A stretch of 64,000 bases of DNA from Flavilitoribacter nigricans DSM 23189 = NBRC 102662 (GCF_002646595.1 NZ_PDUD01000026.1:1-64000), one strand, 5' to 3'. Counted from the stretch's first letter, positions 8,507 through 18,064 are shown. Made by a program: numbers and translations. Notes: generated from the sequence alone by a model not told the origin.

Positions 8507-11500
8507 ATGAAAATGAAAAAGTTTACTCCTTTAATCCTATGCATTTTACTGACTACATTCTTCGGAATCTCTTCAGTTAATGCAGCTACGATTACCGTAA
8601 CCACTGCCATTGATGGCGATCCCGGTTCACTACGAGATGCAGTTTCCACAGCGGTTGCCGGTGACGTTATTGTTTTTGATGTCTCTCTGAATGGAAACGT
8701 ACAAGTGCTCACTATGGGTGAGATCTTGATTGACAAGTCTCTTACGATCATGGGTAGCGGAAGGGCATTGACAATTATCAGCGGAGGTTCCAGTAGTCGA
8801 ATTTTCAACATTACTGGCACACCAGTTACCATTTCTAAAGTTACCCTGCAGGACGGCGCAGCCATGGACAATGGAGGTGCTATTTTGATAAGCGGTGCAA
8901 CCGTTGAGATCAACAACTCCACTGTTAGAAATAGTGTTGCTAGTGGAGCTATGGCTACCCAAGGTGGAGGCGGTATTTTCAACGATGGAGGATCGCTTTT
9001 TATCGTTGGCTCGATGATCAGCAACAATAATGCCAATGGTGCCAGTGGTAGTGGTGGCGGTATTTTTAATGGTTCAGGTAGTAGCCTTATTATTGTTAGT
9101 AGTACAATAAATAAAAATAGTTCGGTTCGCGCCGGTGGTGGTATTGAAGATAATTCAGGCGCCGGTACTACCCTGTATTTACAAAGTGTAAATTTAAATG
9201 ATAATAAATCTGAATCAAATCCAGGTAACGGTGGTGGGCTACACATTACGGGTGCTGGAGATGCCGCAATTTTTGGAGGAACAGTATCTGGTAATGTTGC
9301 CGCTGCGGAAGGAGGCGGCCTGTGGAATGGTACTGGAATTATGCAGATCCAAAACGTAACCATTAATGGAAATACCGCAAGCGGTACCACCGCCGATCAG
9401 GGCGGTGGTGGTGTGTTTAATGCGGGAGGCGATATCAAAATCAAAAGTGGCTCGATCATCAATAACAAAGCAGACGGTGCTAGTGGAAGTGGTGGCGGTA
9501 TTTTTAACGATATAGGTGGAACAATAACAGTAAGGGGCACCGATATATCCGGTAACAGTTCGATGCGTGCCGGTGGAGGTATCGAGGATAATTCTGGGGC
9601 TGGCACCACTGTTACCCTCAGGGAAATTACCTTGAATAATAACATAACCTCTATGTCACCGGGTAATGGAGGTGGTTTCCATATCACCGGTTCGGGTAAT
9701 GCTACGATCGAAGATGGTACGGTATCTGGTAATACAGCAGCTGCTGAGGGTGGCGGCCTTTGGAATGGTACCGGAACGATGAACGTTGCCCGCATGAACA
9801 TTAACGGTAATACAGCCAGTGGGGTTGCTGCCGACCAAGGAGGTGGGGGAATTTTCAACGCCGGAGGTACTCTGTTGGTCCGGCAGTCAACTTTAGCCAA
9901 CAATAAAGCGGACGGTGCCAGCGGAAGTGGTGGTGGTATTTTTAATGATGCAGGAGGTTCGCTTACTGTCTTTGAAAGTATGCTTCTGATGAATACTGCA
10001 AACCGAGCCGGTGGTGGTATTGAGGATAATTCAGGTGCTGGTACTACAATTGTTGTACGAGATGTAAACTTGGAAAATAATAGTACAGGAAATGCTCCAG
10101 GTAATGGAGGTGGTTTACACATTACTGGCGCTGGTAATGCTCTAATTGATGGTGGCTTAATTAGCGCCAATATTGCCGCTGCGGAAGGCGGTGGACTTTG
10201 GAATGGTACTGGATTTATGCAGATCCAAAACGTAACCATTGATGGAAATACCGCAAGCGGCGCTAATGCCGATCAGGGTGGTGGTGGCGTGTTTAATGCC
10301 GGAGGTGGTATCAAAATCAAAAGTGGCGCGATCATCAATAATAAAGCAGACGGTGCCAGCGGAAGTGGTGGTGGTATTTTTAATGATGTAGGTGGAACGA
10401 TAACGGTAAGAGGCACCGATATATCGGGTAACAGTTCGATGCGTGCCGGTGGAGGTATCGAGGATAATTCTGGCTCGGGCACTACTGTTACCCTCAGAGA
10501 AATTACCTTAAATAATAATACAACCGCTATGTCACCGGGTAATGGAGGTGGTCTGCATATCACTGGTTCGGGTGATGCTATGATAGCTGATGGCACAGTG
10601 TCCGGCAATACAGCGGCGGCCGAAGGCGGCGGCCTTTGGAATGGTACCGGTACGATGAACGTTGTCCGTATGAACATTGATGGCAATACAGCCAGTGGGG
10701 CTGCTGCCGATCAAGGAGGTGGGGGAATTTTCAACGCCGGAGGTACTCTGTTGGTCCGGCAGTCAACTATAGCCAATAATGAAGCAGACGGTACCAGTGG
10801 AAGTGGTGGCGGAATCCTAAATGATACTAGAGGAAGTTTGCAAATTCGCAGTACAGTGATCACATTGAACTCAGCAATGCGAGCCGGTGGTGGTATTGAG
10901 GACAACTCCGGAACTGGAACTACTGTTACACTCCTAGATGTTAACCTCGATAATAACGATACCGGCTCCGCACCCGGTAACGGCGGCGGCCTCCACATCA
11001 CCGGTGCCGGCGATGCCACTATCACCGGAGGTACCGTCAACGGAAACACCGCAGCAGCTGAAGGCGGTGGCCTCTGGAACGGCTCCGGCACCATGACCGT
11101 CGATCGAGTAACGATTGACGACAATACAGCCAGTGGAGCTCTAGTCGACGAAGGTGGTGGTGGTATTTTTAACAATGGTGGACTTCTCGAAGTAATGTCC
11201 TCAACGGTCTCGAACAATACGGCCGACGGCGCAGCCGGCGCGGGAGGAGGTATCCATAACAATGGTGGTGAGATCACTCTATCCATGAGTACTATTTCCG
11301 GGAATACTTCAGCATCTGGTCTTGGTGGTGGTATCTTTAATAATGGTACTGCGAGCGTTGAGACTTCAACTGTTACCGATAACTCTGCAACTTCCGGTGG
11401 AGGTATCGCACAGGATATCGCCGGTTCAATGCTTACGCTTGGTAGTTCTATTATCGCTGGAAATTCAGCGGGAGTACCTCCTGTAGCTGATATTTCCATT

Positions 11501-12106
11501 GATCTCGGAACCGTAGTTTCTAATGATTATAATATAATTGGTATCGAACAATCGCCGCTTATCACTCCGGCAGCTAATGATCAGACCGGTAACATAGGTT
11601 CTCCGGTTGATCCTATGCTTGATGCACTGGCCAACAATGGCGGCCCGACACAAACGCATGCCTTGCTTTGCGATAGTCCGGCCATTGATGCCGGCGATCC
11701 AGCCATTTTAGTAGCGGATCAACGCGGGCTAGGCGTATTTGGAGGACAGCGGGATATTGGAGCTTTCGAACTCCAGGTAGCTTGCCCGGTAAGTCCGTTG
11801 GCCGGTAATACCGATGAGTTTGAGAACAGTTTCAATGGTTTGAACTCTCAGGTAGAAACAACCGGTTCAGTAGCTATCTTCCCGAACCCGGCGCCAAAAT
11901 CTAACGTCAGAGTCGATATTCCGTTGCAATTTGGTGAAGATGTAAGTATTAGGATCCTGGATCAATCCGGTCAGGTACTGGTAGAAAAGTGGGGGTCAGC
12001 TGGAACCAATCAGTTGAATCTCTCTCATTTGTCAGCTGGAACCTACCTGGTACAGGTTACGTCTGAGACCGAAACCAAGACACTCCGGTTAATTCTGGTC
12101 AACTAA
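8507..12106 (+). CDS. Repetitive beta-helix surface protein with T9SS sorting domain
   Basis: The 1199-residue protein has a signal peptide (about residues 1-26), then a parallel beta-helix region (residues about 30-1020) dominated by GGGIFN, GGGIEDNSG, GNGGGLHITG and EGGGLWNGTG motifs, as in polymorphic-outer-membrane-protein/Chlamydia-type repeats. The repeat is 146 residues (438 bp), with five near-complete copies and a degenerate sixth. A choice-of-anchor-type segment (GGPTQTHALLC ... GQRDIGAFELQ) follows. The last ~80 residues form a type A T9SS sorting domain (IFPNPAP ... LSAGTYLVQV). It is thus expected to be exported through T9SS and attached to the cell surface or released. Adhesion or carbohydrate binding is plausible; no catalytic site is identifiable. 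A second ATG two codons in is an alternative start. Confidence 0.9.
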   Translation: MKMKKFTPLILCILLTTFFGISSVNAATITVTTAIDGDPGSLRDAVSTAVAGDVIVFDVSLNGNVQVLTMGEILIDKSLTIMGSGRALTIISGGSSSRIFNITGTPVTISKVTLQDGAAMDNGGAILISGATVEINNSTVRNSVASGAMATQGGGGIFNDGGSLFIVGSMISNNNANGASGSGGGIFNGSGSSLIIVSSTINKNSSVRAGGGIEDNSGAGTTLYLQSVNLNDNKSESNPGNGGGLHITGAGDAAIFGGTVSGNVAAAEGGGLWNGTGIMQIQNVTINGNTASGTTADQGGGGVFNAGGDIKIKSGSIINNKADGASGSGGGIFNDIGGTITVRGTDISGNSSMRAGGGIEDNSGAGTTVTLREITLNNNITSMSPGNGGGFHITGSGNATIEDGTVSGNTAAAEGGGLWNGTGTMNVARMNINGNTASGVAADQGGGGIFNAGGTLLVRQSTLANNKADGASGSGGGIFNDAGGSLTVFESMLLMNTANRAGGGIEDNSGAGTTIVVRDVNLENNSTGNAPGNGGGLHITGAGNALIDGGLISANIAAAEGGGLWNGTGFMQIQNVTIDGNTASGANADQGGGGVFNAGGGIKIKSGAIINNKADGASGSGGGIFNDVGGTITVRGTDISGNSSMRAGGGIEDNSGSGTTVTLREITLNNNTTAMSPGNGGGLHITGSGDAMIADGTVSGNTAAAEGGGLWNGTGTMNVVRMNIDGNTASGAAADQGGGGIFNAGGTLLVRQSTIANNEADGTSGSGGGILNDTRGSLQIRSTVITLNSAMRAGGGIEDNSGTGTTVTLLDVNLDNNDTGSAPGNGGGLHITGAGDATITGGTVNGNTAAAEGGGLWNGSGTMTVDRVTIDDNTASGALVDEGGGGIFNNGGLLEVMSSTVSNNTADGAAGAGGGIHNNGGEITLSMSTISGNTSASGLGGGIFNNGTASVETSTVTDNSATSGGGIAQDIAGSMLTLGSSIIAGNSAGVPPVADISIDLGTVVSNDYNIIGIEQSPLITPAANDQTGNIGSPVDPMLDALANNGGPTQTHALLCDSPAIDAGDPAILVADQRGLGVFGGQRDIGAFELQVACPVSPLAGNTDEFENSFNGLNSQVETTGSVAIFPNPAPKSNVRVDIPLQFGEDVSIRILDQSGQVLVEKWGSAGTNQLNLSHLSAGTYLVQVTSETETKTLRLILVN
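9330..10796 (+). repeat. 876-bp-offset duplicated blocks inside the beta-helix gene
   Basis: The block from about 9330 to 9920 recurs at about 10206-10796 with an offset of exactly 876 bp, for example the ATGCAGATCC words at 9341 and 10217. The offset is twice the 438-bp unit. Units 2 and 4 are near-identical to each other and less like units 3 and 5, so the array expanded by duplicating a two-unit block. Confidence 0.85.
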
Positions 12107-12173
12107 TCTGAAAATGTATTAATCGCATATACCCTCTTCGGATGACTTTCCGAATCAAAGGGATTAGGACAGG

Positions 12174-12217
12174 ATCGGCGCTGAAACCATTAGGGATCAG
12201 CGCCGATTCTCTTTTTT
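12174..12217 (+). terminator. Intrinsic terminator of the beta-helix gene
   Basis: An 11-bp perfect stem (ATCGGCGCTGA 12174-12184 with 12197-12207) is followed by TCTCTTTTTTT. It sits 68 bp after the stop codon. Confidence 0.9.
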
Positions 12218-12225
12218 TAAGGCCT

Positions 12226-13080
12226 TCAGTCATTCTTTAAGAATTCTGTCGGCAACCCAGCAATCCCCCGCAACCGGATATCCCGGTAAAAAATCTCCGC
12301 ACCTTCCGACTGGATCTCGATCTTCCCTTTGGTCAGCGGTCGCTCCGTTTCCCCGTCCAGTTGCCGGGAGTTGTATAAGATCATATTTACCTGGCCGTTG
12401 ATGACGTGGATAGCCGTATCTCCGCTGCAGTACAGATCAATAACATTCCATTCTCCGGTACTTTTTTCGGCATCCGGCTGCTTGATGCAATGGCGGCCGA
12501 CCGGAGTCCGGTCCTTAAAAGTGACTAGCGGAGCACCCGGAGCATAAACGTAATTGCTGTCGGCATTCATCCGGGCCGGAATGTCGAAGATAGCGCCGGA
12601 CACGCCCCAATAGTCGCCACAATCTCCCTGCTGCACCTGCAACTCCTGGGAACGCATCCAGGAACCATTAGCCGCACCATGGGGTCCTACCGCATGGTAC
12701 AACACGCCACTGTCCATTTTTGCCTGCTCGCGGGGCGGCCATTTCTGCTTTCCCCACTTGAAAGTCAATTGTAGGTGATAATTATCAAATTCAGCCTGAG
12801 TGGAAATCCCTCCAAAGGTCTGTCCGGAAATACGAATCGCCGGCGCTCCTTCTTCCCGGACTACCGAGAAAACTTTTTGGGGATCATTATTAAGACCTAT
12901 AGGTTGATTGGTTTCACCCTGCGGCTGGGTAAGGTCCGGCCGGTTGAGGTAGGTGTCCCAGCCGGAAAGATCCGTTCCGTTAAATAGTACCTGCCAGTCT
13001 GCCGAAGTGGTCTGTTCTGTGGATTTACATCCCGCGATTAAAAAAACTACGCCCCAGGCCAGTATAATTTTTCGGATCAT
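12226..13080 (-). CDS. DUF1080 (3-keto-disaccharide hydrolase-type) lipoprotein
   Basis: The 284-residue protein begins with a lipoprotein signal ending in the lipobox IAGC (Cys18). It then has the DUF1080 / LamG-like beta-jelly-roll opening WQVLFNGTDLSGWDTYL. Further family segments are HLQLTFKWG, DSGVLYHAVGPHG and GKIEIQSEGAEIFYRDIRL at the C-terminus. Characterised members of this family cleave 3-keto-glycosides, so it may act on oxidised sugars at the cell envelope; this role is inferred from the family. It lies 56 bp downstream of the tricorn-like protease on the same strand and may be cotranscribed with it. Confidence 0.9.
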   Translation of the reverse strand: MIRKIILAWGVVFLIAGCKSTEQTTSADWQVLFNGTDLSGWDTYLNRPDLTQPQGETNQPIGLNNDPQKVFSVVREEGAPAIRISGQTFGGISTQAEFDNYHLQLTFKWGKQKWPPREQAKMDSGVLYHAVGPHGAANGSWMRSQELQVQQGDCGDYWGVSGAIFDIPARMNADSNYVYAPGAPLVTFKDRTPVGRHCIKQPDAEKSTGEWNVIDLYCSGDTAIHVINGQVNMILYNSRQLDGETERPLTKGKIEIQSEGAEIFYRDIRLRGIAGLPTEFLKND

Positions 13081-13136
13081 TACCCCATGCTTTACAGTAG
13101 GCCGGCGCGAACCGACCTACCCGGTCAAAAACAATT

Positions 13137-16100
13137 TTATTTACCACTGCCGACTTCCCGATCGTTTTTCATCTGCTTCAGGATCTCAGATATCGCCCGG
13201 TCCAGTTGTGGATCTTTTTGGTCCAACCGGTCTTTAAATGTATTCTTGACGAAGATATCCGGGCTGACCCCCGTCTTTTCCAGATTTTTTCCGTCCAATG
13301 TATAGCAACCCCAGGAAGGCAACCGATAAAAAGAGCCGTCGACCAGTCCCTTACCGGAGGTAAAGATGATCCACCGGTAGGTTTCCGTACCGATCACGGT
13401 GCCCAGTCCCAGTTCTTTAAATCCGGCGGTCGTCATTTCCGCATCGCTCAGACTTTGCTCGTTGATCAGCACGACAATCGGCTTACCTGCAGGTGCAAAA
13501 TTGGGCTGATTGCTCAGTTTTCCTTCCCGGTATTTCCATTTCAGATAAGGTCGCTGGGACAGGAACTGCAGTACTGCATCGTGCACGTTGCCTCCTGTGT
13601 TGTACCGCAGGTCCAGAATAAGCGCATCCCGCTGGTGCCATTCGGAGACCATTTGTTCCAGAAAGCTCTCCAGTTCGCCACCGCCCATATTCTTCATGTG
13701 GACGTAAGCCACTTGCTTATCCGTAGCCTTATCCACGATAGCCTGCCGTTCATCCATCCATTCGTCGTACAGTAAGTTGCGCTGCGCTCCGGCTGAGATC
13801 GGATGCAACATTACCTGATGTTCTTCTCCTCCGCGCTGGAACGTGAGTACCAGTTCCTGGTCCAGGGAAGGTTGCGCGAAGTAAGCTTCCCGATTTTTGG
13901 CGGCATCAATCCGCTGTCCGTTCACGGCCACCAGCACATCGCCTTTTTTAATATCCTTTCCCTTACGGTCGGCGGGGCCATCAGTGATGATAGTAGCTAC
14001 CTGATAAGGTTTATCTTCTTCAAAAAGCAGGCCGGCGGCTAATGTCCGGGTGCCATAGAAAGCCTCCTCCTCTTTACCGCTGGAATAGAAGCCAAAGTGA
14101 GAGGTATTCAATTCTCCAAGCATATCATTGAGCAGACGTCGCAGGTCCGCCCGATTATTCACGAAAGGCAGATAGGGTTCGTAGCGATCGCGGGTGGCGG
14201 CCCAGTCTATCCCGTGGAAGGTCTCGTTGTAAAAGTTCTCTTCCATATTGGCCCAGGTTTCCGTAAACATCTGATCGAATTCCGCGCGCAATTCCCGGCG
14301 GAAAGTATGATTGATGTCAATTTTATCTACCTTATTCTGGCCAAGATTGAGTGTGTAAATATTACCCCCGAATAATACGTAATGCTTGCCCTTCACTTCT
14401 CTGACCTCAAATGATCCGGTGCGGGCACCTTTGATCTCTTCGGTTTTCGTATCCTCAAAAGGTTCTACCTCCGTTTTCCAGATACCGTAGCGGCCTTCGT
14501 TGTGGTTGGAAGTATACAGGAGCGTGGTTTTCCCATCTTTCTGATACACGTAGATATTTCGCTGGCTTCCAAAACGCGGCCCCATTCGCTCCAGGCGTTC
14601 CATTAAACCATCTTCATCGATACTGACGGTAATTTTTTCAGTTTCTTCTTTCTTCTTGTCCTCCGTAGAATCTTTCTTTTCTTCCTTTTTATCAGCGAAT
14701 AGTTCATCGAACTTTTCCTGCCGGAAGGGCTCATCGTATTTTTCCAACGGCATGCGATAGATCTTCGCATCGCCCATTCCGCGGGGATAGTTCGGTTGAG
14801 TGCGATTGGTGAGAAAATACAGGTATTTTCCATCGGGCGACCAATAGGGGTTGACTTCGGAAACTCCCGTCTGGGTGAGATTGGTAACCGCTCCCGACTC
14901 AATGTCTACCACATACATATCCCGCTCAAAATCCTGATAGGCAGTAAATACCACATGCCGGTCGTCCGGACCAAAATAGGGACGATCATTCTGAAAACCC
15001 CACAGTTCGGCGCGGGCCAGTACTTTGCTCTCTTTACTTTCCAGGTCCAGTAGACGCACCTCGCTGCGCCCGCTGAGATAGGCCGCTTTGGTTCGGTCAC
15101 TGTTCATCGTCAGTAAGCGGTTGTTCGCCCCATCATCCGTGAGCTGGGTGGCTTTCCCGGAACCGTCCGCGGCAATCGTAAACCAGTTCTGATAACCCGC
15201 CACCGTCTGATTGAATAAAAGGCTCTTGTTATCTTTCAGCCAGTAAACTTCCGATACTCTTCCATCTGGAGCCGTTTGGATCTGACGAATGAACTGTCCC
15301 TTGATATCCGAAACAAACACTTCGCCGCGCGACACAAAGGCCATCTTTTTTCCATCGGGCGCCACATCAAAATCGGTTACATTACCCTGCACCTTGAAAT
15401 CCTGCTCCCGGGCCAGGGTCTGGTTCCGCACGATACGGATGGGAATTGCGGCTGATTTCTTGGTTTTGGTATCGTAGCGCCAGATCTGATAGTCGCGGCG
15501 AAACACTACACTGCTGCCGTCCGCACTCACAAATGGCGCAAAAGCCGGTGTATCAAAATTAGTAAGCCGTTTTTTATTCTCTCCATCCAGTTCGTACAGG
15601 TTATAGACATCGCGGTGTTCGTCGGACAGAAAGTAGGAGTTTCCATTGCGATCGATAGTTACCGACATGTCTTTTCCTTCGTAATCCGTATACTGTTTAT
15701 AAGCACCGGTCTTTGGATTGTAGGATTTAATATCCGGATTATAGGCTCCCTTGTAACGCTGCCGGTGGACAAAGCTGCTACTCTCCCAGGTTTCGTTGAA
15801 AAATATCTCGCCACTGGAAGGATGCTCCATGACGTTGTGAATATTGTTGAAGTAGTGGCCGAACAAACGTTTCGGCGTACCGCCGTCCATAGCCACTTTG
15901 TAAGTGCTGATCCGATTGTAGCGGCTGGAATTAAAATAGATAGTCTTACTGTCCCAGCTCCACTGTTCCACCTGATCGCCGGCTTCATGGAAGGTAAGCT
16001 GCTGTATTGCACCTCCGTTCAGCGGCATGATAAATACGTCGGCGTTGCCGTATTGTTCCCCGCTGAAAGCAAGCCATTTGCCATCCGGAGAAACCCGGGG

Positions 16101-16310
16101 ATAACGCTCCTGTCCTTCCATAGCAGTGATCCGGCGGGCTACGCCGCCTTCCACCGGGCTTTGCCATAGATCTCCCTCGTAGGAAAAGATCAAAGTTTTA
16201 CCATCCGGTGTAAGGCAGGGATCATCAGCGAAATAAGTAACCTGCTCCTGGGCAATCAGAAATGACGTACATGCCAGAAGCAAGAAAAGAACCAAGTGAT
16301 TTTTTTTCAT
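13137..16310 (-). CDS. Tricorn-like S41 protease with propeller and PDZ domains
   Basis: The 1057-residue exported protein has a signal peptide (LVLFLLLACTSFLIAQ). Two stretches of TolB/PD40-type propeller repeats (about residues 25-560, with SPDGKWLAFSG and GPDDRHVVFTAY blades) follow. A Lys/Glu-rich linker (KKEEKKDSTEDKKKEE) precedes a PDZ domain (about 760-830) and a C-terminal S41 peptidase domain. The tricorn catalytic residues align: His738 in ELNTSHFGF, Ser955 in QSLSDAEM and Glu1011 in KNLEKTG. The Ser-to-Glu spacing of 56 is close to that of archaeal tricorn. It probably degrades peptides in the periplasm or at the surface. Tricorn itself is cytoplasmic, so the signal peptide marks the bacterial exported variety. 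Confidence 0.93.
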   Translation of the reverse strand: MKKNHLVLFLLLACTSFLIAQEQVTYFADDPCLTPDGKTLIFSYEGDLWQSPVEGGVARRITAMEGQERYPRVSPDGKWLAFSGEQYGNADVFIMPLNGGAIQQLTFHEAGDQVEQWSWDSKTIYFNSSRYNRISTYKVAMDGGTPKRLFGHYFNNIHNVMEHPSSGEIFFNETWESSSFVHRQRYKGAYNPDIKSYNPKTGAYKQYTDYEGKDMSVTIDRNGNSYFLSDEHRDVYNLYELDGENKKRLTNFDTPAFAPFVSADGSSVVFRRDYQIWRYDTKTKKSAAIPIRIVRNQTLAREQDFKVQGNVTDFDVAPDGKKMAFVSRGEVFVSDIKGQFIRQIQTAPDGRVSEVYWLKDNKSLLFNQTVAGYQNWFTIAADGSGKATQLTDDGANNRLLTMNSDRTKAAYLSGRSEVRLLDLESKESKVLARAELWGFQNDRPYFGPDDRHVVFTAYQDFERDMYVVDIESGAVTNLTQTGVSEVNPYWSPDGKYLYFLTNRTQPNYPRGMGDAKIYRMPLEKYDEPFRQEKFDELFADKKEEKKDSTEDKKKEETEKITVSIDEDGLMERLERMGPRFGSQRNIYVYQKDGKTTLLYTSNHNEGRYGIWKTEVEPFEDTKTEEIKGARTGSFEVREVKGKHYVLFGGNIYTLNLGQNKVDKIDINHTFRRELRAEFDQMFTETWANMEENFYNETFHGIDWAATRDRYEPYLPFVNNRADLRRLLNDMLGELNTSHFGFYSSGKEEEAFYGTRTLAAGLLFEEDKPYQVATIITDGPADRKGKDIKKGDVLVAVNGQRIDAAKNREAYFAQPSLDQELVLTFQRGGEEHQVMLHPISAGAQRNLLYDEWMDERQAIVDKATDKQVAYVHMKNMGGGELESFLEQMVSEWHQRDALILDLRYNTGGNVHDAVLQFLSQRPYLKWKYREGKLSNQPNFAPAGKPIVVLINEQSLSDAEMTTAGFKELGLGTVIGTETYRWIIFTSGKGLVDGSFYRLPSWGCYTLDGKNLEKTGVSPDIFVKNTFKDRLDQKDPQLDRAISEILKQMKNDREVGSGK

Positions 16311-16541
16311 AATAATATCAGGTGTTATTTGGTAAAATAAATGAGGTAAAGTGTAGCAGACCAGAGGCTACACCTGTTGAATTGTATGCAGTAATCGAAA
16401 CACTTAAAGGTAGGGGTTTACGAAGTATTTAATGAATGGCAGGTCGGCACATTCCGGGGTTTTGTCTATCCGGAAGTCGAAAAAAACTGTCTAAAGCGCT
16501 ATTTTGTCCCTGAGTAAGCATTCCTGTTTTCAACTTTTGCC

Positions 16542-17126
16542 ATGAGTCCGGAAGAGATCCAGAAGAATTTACGGCGTTATATCAACATCAGCCTGGAAGA
16601 AGCTGAGCAATTTCTTTCCCTCTTCGAAACCGTACGCTATAAAAACCGAAAAGTGGTAGTGGAAAGCGGAGACTACTGCCGGTATTTTTTTCTGGTGGAG
16701 GAGGGATGTCTGATGACCTATTACACCGATGGCAACGGTTTTGAACATGTCCTGCAGTTCGCAACCCATATGTGGTGGTCCGGCGACCTGCCCAGTTTGA
16801 TGAATAACGTTCCTTCCGCTTATTCCATCAAAGCGATCGGAGATACCAGCTTGCTCCAGATCTCCAAACCGAACCTAGATCGTCTTTACCGGGAGCTTCC
16901 CAAATTCGAAAGGTACTATCGCATCATTTTTCAAAATGCTCTGGTGGCTCACCAGAGGCGGATCATTCAAAATATCGCCTACACAGCCGAAGAAAGGTAC
17001 CTGCAGTTTCGCGAAGCTTATCCGCAGGTGGAACTTTTAGTCCCCCAAAAATACATTGCTTCCTACCTGGGTATTACGCCCGAGTTTCTCAGCAAGATCC
17101 GCCGGCGTTTATCAAATCGGAAATAA
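16542..17126 (+). CDS. Crp/Fnr-family transcriptional regulator
   Basis: The 194-residue protein has a cNMP-binding beta-roll (residues about 25-120, with SGDYCRYFFLVEEGCLMTYY) and a C-terminal winged helix (PQKYIASYLGITPEFLSKIRRR). The roll lacks an obvious conserved cAMP phosphate-binding RxS cassette, as in many Bacteroidota homologues, so its ligand is unclear. It is divergent from the tricorn-like protease and stands upstream of the YceI gene with a 320-bp gap; neither can be assigned as target from sequence alone. Confidence 0.88.
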   Translation: MSPEEIQKNLRRYINISLEEAEQFLSLFETVRYKNRKVVVESGDYCRYFFLVEEGCLMTYYTDGNGFEHVLQFATHMWWSGDLPSLMNNVPSAYSIKAIGDTSLLQISKPNLDRLYRELPKFERYYRIIFQNALVAHQRRIIQNIAYTAEERYLQFREAYPQVELLVPQKYIASYLGITPEFLSKIRRRLSNRK

Positions 17127-17446
17127 TTCATTTTCAATTTGGTTTCGGACAACCTGCGGTGATCCGACAAGAAGGCATCGCACATGAAGGTCAAAAGCCT
17201 TCCTTTTTCGGCATCAACTAAATTTTTCCGGTTTGGAAAATCCTCTTTTCTCGCATTTTCCATTTTTTCTTAATCTAGTTCAATGTATATACATCTATTT
17301 CACTCTTAACTTTGTTGTATACAAAGCGACTGATGATCAGGTGCGCAAACAAATTCAAAAAATTACTGTTGTTGAAGTAATTACATGTATACACATCGGA
17401 TTTGGTCGCTTACACCAATTTTTGCTCAATAAAAAACCAAAATATT
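17127..17446. other. Regulatory region upstream of the YceI gene
   Basis: No gene is seen in these 320 bp; short open frames here lack protein-like composition. The stretch contains three palindromes with the same TGTATA core and a TAnnTTTG-type -7 box, TAACTTTG at 17307-17314. The partner -33 element is weak. Confidence 0.6.
17283..17393. promoter_or_regulatory. Three TGTATA-core palindromes before YceI
   Basis: The palindromes are ATGTATATACAT at 17283-17294, TTGTATACAA at 17315-17324 and TGTATACA at 17386-17393. Two flank the predicted -7 box at 17307-17314, as operators of a dimeric repressor would. MarR-type regulators commonly accompany yceI in Bacteroidota, which makes such a protein a candidate, but no MarR gene lies in this window. 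Confidence 0.5.
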
Positions 17447-17986
17447 ATGTCTAACGCACAAGCTGTTGCCCAAAAATGGGCCATCGATCCCGCCCACACC
17501 GAAGTACAATTTAAAGTGAAACACCTGGTGATCTCTACCGTTACCGGATCTTTCACCAGTTTTAGCGGAGAAGTAGTCTCCGAAAACGAAGATTTTGACG
17601 GCGCCAAAGTAAACTTCGCTATTGACGTAGATAGCATTGATACCCGCTCTACCGACAGAGACAATCACCTGAAGTCCGATGACTTTTTCGCAGCCGAAAA
17701 GCACCCACAGATCAAATTCGACGGCATTTTGTCTAAATCCGGTGGTGATTACAGTCTGATCGGCGATCTGACCATTCGCGAAACGACCAAAAAAGTAGAG
17801 TTCGACGTAGACTATAACGGAACCGTAAAAGATCCCTGGGGAAACAGCAAAGCCGGATTTGAGATCAACGGCAAACTGAACCGCAAAGACTACGGTCTGA
17901 CCTGGAATACCGTTACCGAAGCCGGTGGAATGCTGGTTGGAGAAGAAGTGAAACTGGATATCAGCGTTCAGCTGACACCAGCCTAA
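17447..17986 (+). CDS. YceI-family polyprenyl/lipid-binding protein
   Basis: The 179-residue protein matches the YceI lipocalin-like fold: WAIDPAHTEVQFKVKHLVIS at the start, a SGEV strand, the IDTRSTDRDNHLKSDDFF signature, and GDLTIRETTKKVEFDV. The family binds amphiphiles such as isoprenoid quinones. No signal peptide is visible, unlike many periplasmic members, so it may be cytoplasmic. The start is set at the ATG at 17447; the frame is open 15 codons upstream, but those codons lie in the regulatory region. A strong terminator follows the gene. Confidence 0.92.
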   Translation: MSNAQAVAQKWAIDPAHTEVQFKVKHLVISTVTGSFTSFSGEVVSENEDFDGAKVNFAIDVDSIDTRSTDRDNHLKSDDFFAAEKHPQIKFDGILSKSGGDYSLIGDLTIRETTKKVEFDVDYNGTVKDPWGNSKAGFEINGKLNRKDYGLTWNTVTEAGGMLVGEEVKLDISVQLTPA

Positions 17987-18009
17987 TACCTCAAGAAATA
18001 TTGTCCTCA

Positions 18010-18046
18010 AAAGGGCTGCATCTCTGTGATGCGGCCCTTTTTGTTT
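18010..18046 (+). terminator. Intrinsic terminator of the YceI gene
   Basis: AAGGGCTGCATC pairs with GATGCGGCCCTT (one mismatch) around TCTGT and is followed by TTTTTGTTTT. Confidence 0.88.
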
Positions 18047-18064
18047 TCCTCCTGGCGGTATCAA

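Noticed and set aside
8401-11499. Several long minus-strand frames (137-329 residues) rich in Pro and Ile opposite the beta-helix gene
   Set aside because: They are antisense shadows of GGT/GGC-rich repeats; composition is low-complexity (PPPLP) and no start or domain is credible.
17233-17454. 73-residue plus-strand frame upstream of YceI
   Set aside because: It crosses the promoter and palindromes, ends just inside the YceI start in another frame, and has no domain-like pattern.
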